A stretch of 24,926 nucleotides of DNA, taken from positions 1 to 24,926 of IMG/VR virus record IMGVR_UViG_3300017730_000076, one strand, 5' to 3'. Under the pieces are notes generated by a model. It saw only the letters and a list, made by a program, of their open reading frames with translations. It searched no databases and was not told where the DNA came from. Below, piece by piece: positions 1 to 7,709 of the stretch. The stretch's first letter is position 1, and each line of letters opens with the position of its first letter. This stretch comes from a virus. The position numbers and the translations under genes are program-made.

Positions 1-84
1 TATTAAACCTTGATATCTGTTAGGTATTCCAACTAATAATTTTAATCTCGTATTTGTTAAAAATTTAAGAAAAATTTCTATCAT
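1..84 (-). CDS. Partial hypothetical gene, N-terminus only (cut by left edge)
   Basis: An open frame starts with ATG at 84-82 and stays open for 28 codons to the window edge, beginning MIEIFLKFL and ending near IPNRYQGLI. A good Shine-Dalgarno sequence, GGAGAG, lies about 5-7 bases upstream on the minus strand (revcomp of 91-97), which is the main reason for calling it. The visible part is basic and hydrophobic, but too short to assign a family or say whether it is membrane-bound. It is the last gene seen of the leftward replication operon. Confidence 0.55.
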   Translation of the reverse strand, partial: MIEIFLKFLTNTRLKLLVGIPNRYQGLI

Positions 85-116
85 TATACTCTCCGGTTAT
101 TTTTTAATGGTGTGGA

Positions 117-218
117 TTAAAATAGGATTGCGCCCACTACTATTCCTATTACTGCACTGATAATACAGTGATGGTAGTCTTGCCAAAATTGTTGGCATTT
201 TATTTTCAATTGTCCCAT
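117..218 (-). CDS. 33-aa single-pass membrane peptide
   Basis: This very small gene begins ATG at 218-216 and ends TAA at 119-117. The protein starts MGQLKIKCQQFWQDYHH, followed by a hydrophobic C-terminal helix (CIISAVIGIVVGAILF), so it looks like a tail-anchored or single-pass inner-membrane peptide. The Shine-Dalgarno AGGAGA lies 5-6 bases upstream and overlaps the TAG stop codon of the preceding 219-aa gene, strongly supporting translation. Function is unknown. Such mini membrane proteins in phages may be holin- or antiholin-like, or act in superinfection exclusion, but nothing here decides that. Confidence 0.7.
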   Translation of the reverse strand: MGQLKIKCQQFWQDYHHCIISAVIGIVVGAILF

Positions 219-226
219 GTGTTCTC

Positions 227-886
227 CTAGTCTTTGTTATCTTCTTCTAAGTTTCTAAGATCATAGTCGTACATACCTTCTTCATGTTCGTCTGTAATCC
301 ACTTAGCAGAATTTTCTACGGAATATATTTTATTACTAACCAATCTATTAATCAAGTTTTTATTTGGGTCAACTCCCATTGATGCATCAAACATTTTAAG
401 TCTATTATTAGGCTGTATAGCAAAATTTCCATCTTCTAATTCTAATACATGACCACATTTATGTTGGTCTGGTTTTTCTGCATAACCAAAATTTAACTCA
501 TTGAAGTCTCCTGCACACCAATCTATTGTAAATAAATACTTACCCTTACGTTTTACCTTACGTCTAGATGTATATTGCATGGTAGCACCTGCTAGTTCAT
601 AGAAAGTTGTAACACTTACATTGTAACTAAAGCTGTCCCACATAACTAATTCATCTAATGGTAATTCTTTTACTCCAGGTTTAGTACAGAAAGCTGAGAT
701 AGGTGCTCGCCACCATAGACCACCGTCTTCCATTAAGAAATGAAACATAGGTACTCTGTTTGGTATAGAACTAAAACCAAATACTCCTACTTCAAAATAT
801 TTATCGTGTGAATCTTTTTGGTCCCGTAAATAATTACCTCGGACACAACATTCTATTACTGGTATGTTTGCATTTAAATAAGCCAT
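227..886 (-). CDS. Conserved hypothetical protein, about 219 aa
   Basis: I prefer the ATG at 886-884 (MAYLNANIPVIEC...) to the upstream in-frame TTG at 907, because it forms a TAATG junction with the polymerase stop codon and has a purine-rich GGGGAGA about 13 bases upstream. The protein is soluble-looking, with several Cys residues (CC near residues 13-14), aromatic-rich segments such as GGLWWRAPISAFC, and an acidic C-terminus (EEGMYDYDLRNLEEDNKD). It resembles a family I associate with marine phage contigs, usually placed beside DNA polymerase, with no known function. The position suggests a role in replication or early host takeover, but that is inference only. Confidence 0.8.
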   Translation of the reverse strand: MAYLNANIPVIECCVRGNYLRDQKDSHDKYFEVGVFGFSSIPNRVPMFHFLMEDGGLWWRAPISAFCTKPGVKELPLDELVMWDSFSYNVSVTTFYELAGATMQYTSRRKVKRKGKYLFTIDWCAGDFNELNFGYAEKPDQHKCGHVLELEDGNFAIQPNNRLKMFDASMGVDPNKNLINRLVSNKIYSVENSAKWITDEHEEGMYDYDLRNLEEDNKD

Positions 887-2742
887 TAGTCGTAAATATC
901 TCCCCAAGTGTTTCCAGATTCATAGTCAACCTTATTAGGTACTGCAAGTGTAACAGCATTTTCCATGATCTCAATTATTTTTTTAGCGTGTTCTGGTGAC
1001 TCAACAGATATGTCAAGTTCATCATGAATTTGAATATGTGCTAAGATCCCTTCTTTGTAAAGATCTAACATACATTTTTTTGTCATATCTGCAGCTGATC
1101 CTTGTATTAATTTGTTTAATGCTTTGTAGGTGTATGCTCTTTTAATCCCTGGTCCATGTTCCCTTAATGCATCTTCATGAGACATAGCTTTATGCATACC
1201 GAAACTGTTTGGCTCCCATAGAGGAAATCTACATAGTCTACCAAGTAAAGTTCTTATCTGACCTCGCTCTTGAGATCTGTTAGAAGCACTATTCATTAAC
1301 TGTTTAACAAAAGGTACTTTTGCATGATACTGATCAAACAATTCCTTAGCACGAACTGAAGTCACACCAAGTTCTGCTTGTAATTTTGTTTTACCCATAC
1401 CATAAAACAATCCTAAGTTAATTGTCTTAGCTTGTGATCTAGGTATCTTTGCCATCTCTGCTACTGTCTTATGAAAGTCTGTACTTAAATCTTCTTGATA
1501 AGCATCGACTACATCGTAAACAGAAGGAAATTGATGTAAAGCTGCATAATGCACTACCAACCTAGGCTCTTGCTGAGAATAGTCAAAACAACCCCATGTA
1601 TGGTCCTTCTCGGGTATAAATAAAGACCTTATCATAGGACCTAGATCTTTGTTTCTAGCCGGAAGTTGTTGTAAATTTGGATTAGAATAACTAAACCTAC
1701 CAGTAACTGTACCACCTTGGTCGGATCTTATTTGATTTATATCTGCATGTATTCTACCTTTGTGTTCATATCTTATAATTGTATCAATAAATGTTGTGTG
1801 TGCTTTATTGATCTCTCTTGCTTGTGCAATTTTTTTTACTAATGGATGTTTGTGTTCTTGTAAAAAGTTTTTTGTAAAACTTGGCGCTTGAGTTTTTTCT
1901 GTGCGTTCGTAATCTAATTTTAATTTATCAAATATTTTAGCAATGTTTCTTGCAGCCCATATCTGAGGTTGTACTCCTGTTTCTTTTTCAATTTCTAATA
2001 ACAACTGTTCTTCCTTTGTTGCTAAATGAATCTTGGTTTGATTCGCTTTTTCAACGTCAACGCGAACTCCTTTAAATTTCATATCAACTAAACAAGGAAA
2101 CAAATCTGTTTCTAAATTAAATATATCTTCTATGTCTTGTTGAACTATTTCTCTTTTAAAAACTTGCCACAATTCCAATGTAAGCTGTGCATCTTTTTCT
2201 GCATACAATCCTACTTCTAATGCAGGCAGTTGCCACATGTCTGCTTTAGGATCTAACCCTCTTGACTTTGCAGCTTCGTTTAATGCAGTTTCATTTTTAC
2301 CATGTCCCAAATATTCCCAAGACAATGCATTTAAAGAATATTGAAATCTATTCTCATCTACCAGTGATGCAGCAATCATTGTATCTACGATTAAACCATT
2401 GATTTTTATACCTAAATTACGTATCCAACATACGTCATACATTGCATTATGAAATATTTTTGTAGACTGTGTTGACATCGTATCTGCAAACCATTTTAAA
2501 ACTCTTTTACGTTCCATGTTAGGCCCTGAGCCGTGAGCAATAGGAAAATAAAAAGCTTTGCCTGGTACAGCAACAGCAATACCTATAACTTCACCTTCGC
2601 CAATAACAGCACCAGATCCTTTTGTTTTTAAATTAGGATCTCTTGTTTCTAAGTCGACAGCTATCTCATCAACCTGTCTTAGATCAGGAAATTCTTTTGG
2701 CTCGACCCATTCTTTTTGAGTTTCAAATTTGGGTATTATCAT
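886..2742 (-). CDS. Family A DNA polymerase with 3'-5' exonuclease (PolA-like)
   Basis: This 618-aa replicative DNA polymerase has a complete proofreading domain: Exo I D30-L-E32, Exo II N99..Y102-D103 (FHNAMYDV), and Exo III Y180xxxD184. The polymerase domain shows motif A at D387-Y388 (DYSQQEPR), motif B at R435-S-Q-A-K439 followed by L443 and FYG 446-448, and motif C H573-D574-E575. There is no 5'-3' exonuclease domain, as usual for phage PolA. Motif B carries Leu443 at the position of E. coli Pol I Phe762, a variant known from virioplankton polymerases. The start ATG has an AAGGA Shine-Dalgarno 6-7 bases upstream and overlaps the end of a 55-aa gene. The stop codon overlaps the next start (TAATG). 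Confidence 0.97.
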   Translation of the reverse strand: MIIPKFETQKEWVEPKEFPDLRQVDEIAVDLETRDPNLKTKGSGAVIGEGEVIGIAVAVPGKAFYFPIAHGSGPNMERKRVLKWFADTMSTQSTKIFHNAMYDVCWIRNLGIKINGLIVDTMIAASLVDENRFQYSLNALSWEYLGHGKNETALNEAAKSRGLDPKADMWQLPALEVGLYAEKDAQLTLELWQVFKREIVQQDIEDIFNLETDLFPCLVDMKFKGVRVDVEKANQTKIHLATKEEQLLLEIEKETGVQPQIWAARNIAKIFDKLKLDYERTEKTQAPSFTKNFLQEHKHPLVKKIAQAREINKAHTTFIDTIIRYEHKGRIHADINQIRSDQGGTVTGRFSYSNPNLQQLPARNKDLGPMIRSLFIPEKDHTWGCFDYSQQEPRLVVHYAALHQFPSVYDVVDAYQEDLSTDFHKTVAEMAKIPRSQAKTINLGLFYGMGKTKLQAELGVTSVRAKELFDQYHAKVPFVKQLMNSASNRSQERGQIRTLLGRLCRFPLWEPNSFGMHKAMSHEDALREHGPGIKRAYTYKALNKLIQGSAADMTKKCMLDLYKEGILAHIQIHDELDISVESPEHAKKIIEIMENAVTLAVPNKVDYESGNTWGDIYD

Positions 2743-2890
2743 TTAATTCCTTTTTGTTATTGTAATAAATCATTCCAGGCTTTTCATACATAAGCAAACG
2801 TTTCTTCATTACTTGGTTTTCTCGATAAAGTTTATCTACTTTGTTATTTAAAGTTTCTATTTTTAATCTTAAGTTTAAAAATAAATTCAT
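2723..2890 (-). CDS. 55-aa coiled-coil protein, unknown function
   Basis: This short gene starts with ATG at 2890-2888, overlapping the TGA of the DUF3310 gene (ATGA), and ends with TGA at 2725-2723, inside the start of the polymerase gene in another frame (20-base overlap). The protein begins MNLFLNLRLKIETLNNKV. Residues about 7-34 form a heptad-like amphipathic helix rich in Leu, Lys, Asn and Glu, suggesting a coiled coil; a polar tail follows. It fills the only gap between DUF3310 and DNA polymerase, and both borders are coupled. A small oligomerisation or polymerase-accessory factor is possible but unproven. Confidence 0.65.
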   Translation of the reverse strand: MNLFLNLRLKIETLNNKVDKLYRENQVMKKRLLMYEKPGMIYYNNKKELNDNTQI

Positions 2891-3135
2891 TTCTTTTTAT
2901 TAGTGTCTTTCATTTTTTTAATTTCTAAATCACAATAGTGTTTTATTTTTTCTAGATCTTGTATACCACCTTTATACGGATAACGCATTACATATTTTAT
3001 TATGTTACCTTGAAAAAAAGTAAGTTCATTTTTTGAAATAAATTCATAAGGTTGAATGTGGTAGTGTTGATAGTGAGATCCACCTATTTGTTTATCTTGC
3101 GGAAATGCATCTTTAAAGATATCTTTGTTTGTCAT
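2887..3135 (-). CDS. DUF3310 family protein
   Basis: An 82-aa protein if started at ATG 3135-3133 (MTNKDIFKDAFPQ). This start forms an ATGA overlap with the helicase stop and has AGAAAGGA upstream, so I prefer it to the upstream start at 3213, which would add 26 residues inside the helicase gene. The hallmark DUF3310 pattern is clear: IGGSHY, then YEFI, FFQGNIIKYVMRY, and DLEKIKHYCDLEI. DUF3310 proteins are very common small phage proteins in replication or nucleotide-metabolism neighbourhoods. They are sometimes labelled nucleotide-kinase-like, but no biochemical role is established. The Lys-rich C-terminus (KKMKDTNKKK) could contact nucleic acid. Confidence 0.85.
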   Translation of the reverse strand: MTNKDIFKDAFPQDKQIGGSHYQHYHIQPYEFISKNELTFFQGNIIKYVMRYPYKGGIQDLEKIKHYCDLEIKKMKDTNKKK

Positions 3136-4640
3136 AAGTTGTAACCATTCCTTTCTTTTTTTGATTTTAATATATACAGGTTTTGTGCTGATCTGGTTAC
3201 ACCAACATACCAAACCCGGTGTTCTTCGTCTTGCTTTTCTATACTACTTGCTATAGAATCTCTTATTTTTTTAGCATTATCTAACACTAAAACTACGTTG
3301 TCACATTCACCACCTTTGGCTGCATGAATAGTCGATACTTGAATTCTTGGTTCCTTAGATAATTTTTCGTCCATAGTCAGCATATTTCTAATATAGAAAC
3401 ATTCTGCTTGATCTGCATTAGTAAATACTTCATACCAAGGCAAACCTTTTTTAAAATTTAAATCTTCCATTTTAATATCTTGTCCTAAGTTTTCATTAAA
3501 CTCTACGTTAAGATAATCAAATATATCTTTACAATCTGCTCTGTTAATACTTTCTCCTTTTGTAAGTCTTGTCCAGTTTAGAATAGTTCTAAACAACTTA
3601 GTATCAAAACTTTTACCAAACCTGTAATGATTGTAGTATAAATTAGATTCTTTTAATTTTTTACATATCTCTCCAACTCTATACGTTGTCCTAGCTAAAA
3701 TTAACCATTGTCCTTGCTGCAAGTTCAAGTTATCTAAAGAGTAAATAGATTCTGTGTAACCCTCTACAATTTTTTTAGTTTCTTTATTTATTTTTGGATA
3801 ATATATTTTTTCTTTTCTAAGACCTTGTATTCTATTTATAATAACACTAGACATTTCTTGAACTACCTTTGGTATTCTTTCTGATTGATCTAAAATAGTT
3901 TCTTCTGCAGGTTCTGTAATAAATCTATTTACATCTGCACCAGCCCAAGCAAAGATAGCTTGGTCATCATCACCTGCTAGATACATATCTTCAGTACATT
4001 CTTTTAAAGCATCGTACATCTGCCATTGAACTGGAGCTAGATCCTGAGCTTCATCAATAAAAATAGCTTTAAACTTTGGAATAATCAATTTTTCCTTGTT
4101 TTTAGCCACTAATTTAGTAATCATATCGGTATAATCTACGAGGTTACTACCTGTTTTAAAGTCCATAAAATACTTATAGATGTGTTGCAAGATAGGAAAA
4201 TCTATCTCACGACTCCATTCATTGGTATTGAACTCTTCCTCGATAGAAATGTCTTTGACTCTAGCCTTGTTTATTAATTTAAAATATTCATTGTCACAAT
4301 CCAGGTAACAAATTTCATCACTCTCAGTAAAATAATTTACTCTAATACTTAGATCTGTACCAATCTGTTCATAGTGTTCTGGTTGCATCACACCATCTTC
4401 ACTTAATCCTAAAGTGTGAAAAGCAAATGAATGTAAGGTTTGAAAATACTTTAAATCTTTTTTTTCTAAATGAGGATTATCTTTTAACATCCTACCTTGT
4501 GCTTCACCTGCAGCTTTTTTTGTAAATGCAAAGTAGCCTATTTGATTTAATGGTACTCCTTGTTTAATATATGAGTCTACAAATTTTAATAGTGTCCTTG
4601 TCTTACCTGTACCTGGTGGACCCAGTATTTTTTTAATCAT
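3132..4640 (-). CDS. UvrD/PcrA-like superfamily 1 DNA helicase
   Basis: A 502-aa ATP-dependent DNA helicase with the SF1A motif set: Walker A GPPGTGKT at 7-14, motif Ia-like region around 36-48 (GYFAFTKKAAGEA), QTLH near 67-70, Walker B DEAQD at 196-200, motif III GDDDQAIFAWAGA at 223-235, motif IV LARTTYR near 315-321, motif V STIHAAKGGE at 436-445, and motif VI VGVTRS at 479-484. It is shorter than bacterial UvrD (about 720 aa), with reduced 1B/2B insertions. It lies between the primase and polymerase genes, with a TAATG junction to the primase and an ATGA junction to DUF3310. It is therefore a good candidate for the phage's replicative or accessory helicase; no DnaB/gp4-type helicase is visible in the window. 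Confidence 0.95.
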   Translation of the reverse strand: MIKKILGPPGTGKTRTLLKFVDSYIKQGVPLNQIGYFAFTKKAAGEAQGRMLKDNPHLEKKDLKYFQTLHSFAFHTLGLSEDGVMQPEHYEQIGTDLSIRVNYFTESDEICYLDCDNEYFKLINKARVKDISIEEEFNTNEWSREIDFPILQHIYKYFMDFKTGSNLVDYTDMITKLVAKNKEKLIIPKFKAIFIDEAQDLAPVQWQMYDALKECTEDMYLAGDDDQAIFAWAGADVNRFITEPAEETILDQSERIPKVVQEMSSVIINRIQGLRKEKIYYPKINKETKKIVEGYTESIYSLDNLNLQQGQWLILARTTYRVGEICKKLKESNLYYNHYRFGKSFDTKLFRTILNWTRLTKGESINRADCKDIFDYLNVEFNENLGQDIKMEDLNFKKGLPWYEVFTNADQAECFYIRNMLTMDEKLSKEPRIQVSTIHAAKGGECDNVVLVLDNAKKIRDSIASSIEKQDEEHRVWYVGVTRSAQNLYILKSKKERNGYNL

Positions 4641-6256
4641 TAAAATATATCTTTCTTGTTTTTAAATGGTATCTTTTCTGTTACAATCTCGCCTTCTTTA
4701 TAATTACCTAAAGCAATCTCTACTACTTCTACAGGAGGATGATTAGTTTCTTCTCCATCTTTTTTAGGAAATCTTTTATTAACCGCAAACTTAGCATTAA
4801 ACAAACGCATCATCATCTCACCTGTTTTAGATTTATTCTCTTTCCATTCTTTGTTTCGTAAACTATCAAAAAAACTTTTGTATTTAAAGTACATCATGTC
4901 TTCTTCTACAAGAGTTGCACCTGTTCTAAACGATGCGTAGTTTGTAGCTTGTGGACCATTAACGTATTCTCTTAGATACTCTTCTAATAATTCTTCTGGT
5001 GTTGTTCCTTTAGGTGGTGTCGTTGTTTCTTTAGGCGGAAACAATGTATCCATAACTTCTTGAAACTGATCACCTTTTATTTTAGGTGGAATAAAACCTG
5101 CAGCATTACCAATGATACCTCTAATCTCATCTTGATTTATTATTTGTTTAATGTTTTTTGCTCTGACTTGTCTAGTAGTTTCTCCATCTGGTAGTACTAC
5201 ATTAAAAGTATATTCTGGTTCTGGATATGCAATCTTAACTAATCCAGATAAAACAGGGTAGTGTGTTTTCTTATCTGACATATAACCAAAGGCTCTTTTT
5301 CTACATTCAGCTTTCATACATACACTATGTATAGGATCTTCATTGCAAGTGTGGCCTTTGTTAGTACCTTTTTTCCATGCTCTAATTTTCTCTTCTACTT
5401 TTTTATCTCCCCACTCATTGTCATAAATAAAATTATTTCTAGCAAACTCCAATAATTTTTTCTCCCAACTATCTGAATATTTTTTTTTAGCAAATACCAT
5501 ATAGTTATATAAAACTCTGTCTCTACCATCTTTTAGTTTACTTTGTGTCAATAACTGCAAACAAGGAGGGCCGTCGACTAAATCTTCAGCACCTCCCTGT
5601 AGCAGATTTTTCACATGGGCTAGTGAAAACTCTTCTAATTGTTGTTTTGTAAATCTATTTGCATTTACAACTTTTATAAATTCTTCGTATGAAAACTCAG
5701 TGCCATCTAAATTTAATGCAACTCTTTCTTTTTTATTAAAGTATGGAATGTTTATAAACTGTCCATCAATAGGGTTACCTTCAGAGTCTAAACCTAGTTC
5801 TGTTTGTTTAGGGTAGATCTCTATTCCTGGTTTAAGATCTAAACTATATAATAAATTTTCTAAACACTCTCTTGCAAAAGTAGCTTTAACTTTTTCTGCA
5901 AAAAACATATAGATGTGTAATCCACCACTTTTAGATTTAACTGGTACTACAGGTAATTTATGTTTAGCAATAGCTTCTAAATATTTTTGATAGGGAAAAT
6001 TTGTATAGCTGTGTTCTTTGTCATCAATGTCGATTGCTCCAAAGCTAACCATACCTTCATCATCACAAGGTTGAATACCTATAGATGTTTTACCATTTAA
6101 ATGGTCTATATAATCTTGATCTGTAATTTCTTTTTTGGCCCAAGTGTAAACTGTCTTGAGTTTACCTTCGTTGTTATGTTTGCTACTACCTATGTCTTTG
6201 ATGTAGCCATAATTTCTTTCTAATCCGTTAAATATCTTTATAAAATCTTTTTCCAT
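4640..6256 (-). CDS. Archaeo-eukaryotic primase (AEP) superfamily protein
   Basis: A 538-aa protein from ATG 6256-6254 (MEKDFIKIFNG); an upstream in-frame TTG at 6286 lies in a strong hairpin and is unlikely. The AEP catalytic core is visible: metal-binding GAIDIDD with D76 and D78, then KSKSGGLHIY (S110...H114, the nucleotide-binding sxH-type motif), then GIEIYPKQ with acidic E146. H302, C304, H310, C313 and C318 form a probable zinc site. The C-terminal 120 residues contain TNYASFRTGATLVEED and an aromatic-rich helical segment resembling the helical C-terminal region of primase-helicase proteins. It should synthesise primers for the family A polymerase. No helicase Walker motifs are present in this chain; the helicase is the next gene. 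Confidence 0.85.
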   Translation of the reverse strand: MEKDFIKIFNGLERNYGYIKDIGSSKHNNEGKLKTVYTWAKKEITDQDYIDHLNGKTSIGIQPCDDEGMVSFGAIDIDDKEHSYTNFPYQKYLEAIAKHKLPVVPVKSKSGGLHIYMFFAEKVKATFARECLENLLYSLDLKPGIEIYPKQTELGLDSEGNPIDGQFINIPYFNKKERVALNLDGTEFSYEEFIKVVNANRFTKQQLEEFSLAHVKNLLQGGAEDLVDGPPCLQLLTQSKLKDGRDRVLYNYMVFAKKKYSDSWEKKLLEFARNNFIYDNEWGDKKVEEKIRAWKKGTNKGHTCNEDPIHSVCMKAECRKRAFGYMSDKKTHYPVLSGLVKIAYPEPEYTFNVVLPDGETTRQVRAKNIKQIINQDEIRGIIGNAAGFIPPKIKGDQFQEVMDTLFPPKETTTPPKGTTPEELLEEYLREYVNGPQATNYASFRTGATLVEEDMMYFKYKSFFDSLRNKEWKENKSKTGEMMMRLFNAKFAVNKRFPKKDGEETNHPPVEVVEIALGNYKEGEIVTEKIPFKNKKDIF

Positions 6257-6276
6257 TGTAACCCATGTTTGTGTAA

Positions 6277-6300
6277 GTGGGGGCAATTGCTTGCCCCCAC
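6277..6300 (-). other. Strong RNA hairpin, 10-bp perfect stem with GCAA tetraloop
   Basis: The minus-strand RNA would form GTGGGGGCAA-GCAA-TTGCCCCCAC, a perfect 10-bp stem capped by a GNRA-type tetraloop. It lies between the stop of the 272-aa gene (6308) and the ATG of the primase (6256), about 20 bases before that ATG. No T-tract follows on either strand, so it does not look like a standard intrinsic terminator. More likely it limits or punctuates transcription, blocks 3' exonucleases on the upstream message, or tunes primase translation. Confidence 0.8.
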
Positions 6301-6307
6301 CAGAAAA

Positions 6308-7126
6308 TTAAAAGTGTGCGCTAGTTTTTTCTGTAGTCGAAGCTGCGGTATCCCCATGCTTGACTTGAACGTCTCCTTTAGAGACACTTTCAGAAAAAGA
6401 TTTAGCTTGGTTGTATACTGCTGCATCAGCAATAGGTCCAACCTTACTTATTTCCCAACCAAACCACGTACCTTTATCGTTCGATTGTTGAACAGTTTTT
6501 AGCTTGTATACATGACTAAAAGAAGCTGGAGTGTATAGTTTTCCATTTGCTCCTTTAAGATTTATACTAGCCATCATACTGTTCCACTTTCTACTAATCT
6601 TTAATTGCGTTGATTTCATGGCAATTAAAGCAGTCGATGGGCTTGCACCATTTACTATTACAAAATGGCTTGCAGTTCTCTCGATGTAATTACCGTTAGG
6701 TAATCTATCTTTAAACCCTGCATCTCTTGTAGTTTGAGACATGATATCGCTAGAAGAAGAGTGTATATTCACTGGTGCTCCAGCGCCTTCTCCTCTATCT
6801 TGCCACTCTATGTATTCTAACTTATAGTGACATGGAACGACATCCACTCCGGTTACTCCATCAAACAATTCTCCTGTAACAGAGTTGTAAATCATGCCAG
6901 GTTCTGCACCTTCAACATACTTACCATCTCTCTTATTTACCTCTGGAGATAATTGTCCTAGGATCTTAAGAAAAGGTAGGGCTAGATCATCATGACCTAT
7001 ATTACCCAATCCTTTATCTGCGTCAGCCTCAAAGAGGCTAGTAGACAATGCACCTGCAGCAGCTTTTTCAGCTACCGCAGACTTTTTAGTTGCGCCGTTG
7101 TCCGTGTTTCGTTTTTCATTACTCAT
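6308..7126 (-). CDS. Putative single-stranded DNA-binding / replication accessory protein
   Basis: A 272-aa protein with a low-complexity N-terminus (Ala/Lys-rich, residues 1-35), then a conserved-looking core beginning DDLALPFLKILGQLSPEV, followed by GAEPGMIYNSVTGELF, VDVVPCHYKLEYIEW, KISRKWNSMM and GTWFGWEISKVGPI. I associate this core with phage proteins placed next to primase and helicase genes and often labelled ssDNA-binding, but I see no decisive OB-fold signature. The C-terminus is Ser/Thr-rich and ends in Phe (TSAHF) without the acidic tail of T7 gp2.5. A good Shine-Dalgarno, GAGGA, precedes ATG 7126. The strong hairpin just downstream suggests this gene is expressed differently from the primase. 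Confidence 0.7.
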   Translation of the reverse strand: MSNEKRNTDNGATKKSAVAEKAAAGALSTSLFEADADKGLGNIGHDDLALPFLKILGQLSPEVNKRDGKYVEGAEPGMIYNSVTGELFDGVTGVDVVPCHYKLEYIEWQDRGEGAGAPVNIHSSSSDIMSQTTRDAGFKDRLPNGNYIERTASHFVIVNGASPSTALIAMKSTQLKISRKWNSMMASINLKGANGKLYTPASFSHVYKLKTVQQSNDKGTWFGWEISKVGPIADAAVYNQAKSFSESVSKGDVQVKHGDTAASTTEKTSAHF

Positions 7127-7128
7127 GT

Positions 7129-7677
7129 TTATTTCCTCGTTATTTTGGTTCGGCTTCCTGCGAACACGTTAAATAGATCCGTGGGCATATCTTTTCCAGA
7201 CTCGATACGCTCACGAACCAATGCTTTTAGGGTCATAGGTTCAACCTTTAATTTCTGGACAGGTTGATAACCTTTACCTTGCGCAAGGACAGCGTATTCC
7301 ACTGCCTTGTTATCTTCGTTACGACCAAAGGAAACAGTAACCTCATTTTTAATAAGGTCACCCAAGCCGTTGTTTCGAAGCCAGTTAAATGCTTCTTCTT
7401 TTTTATCTGCTGTGATAGAAGCACCGTAGATAGGTTTCACTTCAACTGCGGAACCATCTGCTAATTTTAATGTTGATATGTTCATTTCCTGCATCATCGT
7501 AGGAATAACTTCACCAGAAATTAATTCTATATTCTTTTTTAATTTCTTAAGTTCGTCCTCTCTTGATGTCAACTCATCTTCTAAATTTTTTAATTTAGAA
7601 ACTTGAGCAGATAACAAATGAGCATCATCTGTTTTGTTTATATCTTCTTGTTTGTCTTGTTCAAAATTAATTGACAT
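7129..7677 (-). CDS. Hypothetical protein with N-terminal coiled coil
   Basis: An 182-aa protein. Residues about 20-55 are a clear charged coiled coil (SAQVSKLKNLEDELTS, then REDELKKLKKNIEL). The rest looks globular, with ISTLKLADGSAVEVKP, a segment DLIKNEVTVSFGRNED, and a basic C-terminus (GSRTKITRK). The layout of helix, small beta region and basic tail would suit a DNA- or partner-binding accessory factor, but I do not recognise the family well enough to name it. Two AAGGT elements precede ATG 7677. It ends 2 bases before the candidate ssDNA-binding gene, so the two are almost certainly co-transcribed. Confidence 0.8.
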   Translation of the reverse strand: MSINFEQDKQEDINKTDDAHLLSAQVSKLKNLEDELTSREDELKKLKKNIELISGEVIPTMMQEMNISTLKLADGSAVEVKPIYGASITADKKEEAFNWLRNNGLGDLIKNEVTVSFGRNEDNKAVEYAVLAQGKGYQPVQKLKVEPMTLKALVRERIESGKDMPTDLFNVFAGSRTKITRK

Positions 7678-7709
7678 ATTGTTTTACCTTTTTACCTTTC
7701 ATAATATCC

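Noticed and set aside
6256-6286. Longer primase start at TTG 6286
   Set aside because: It lies within the strong hairpin, and the added residues (PPLTQTWVT) lack family character; ATG 6256 is preferred.
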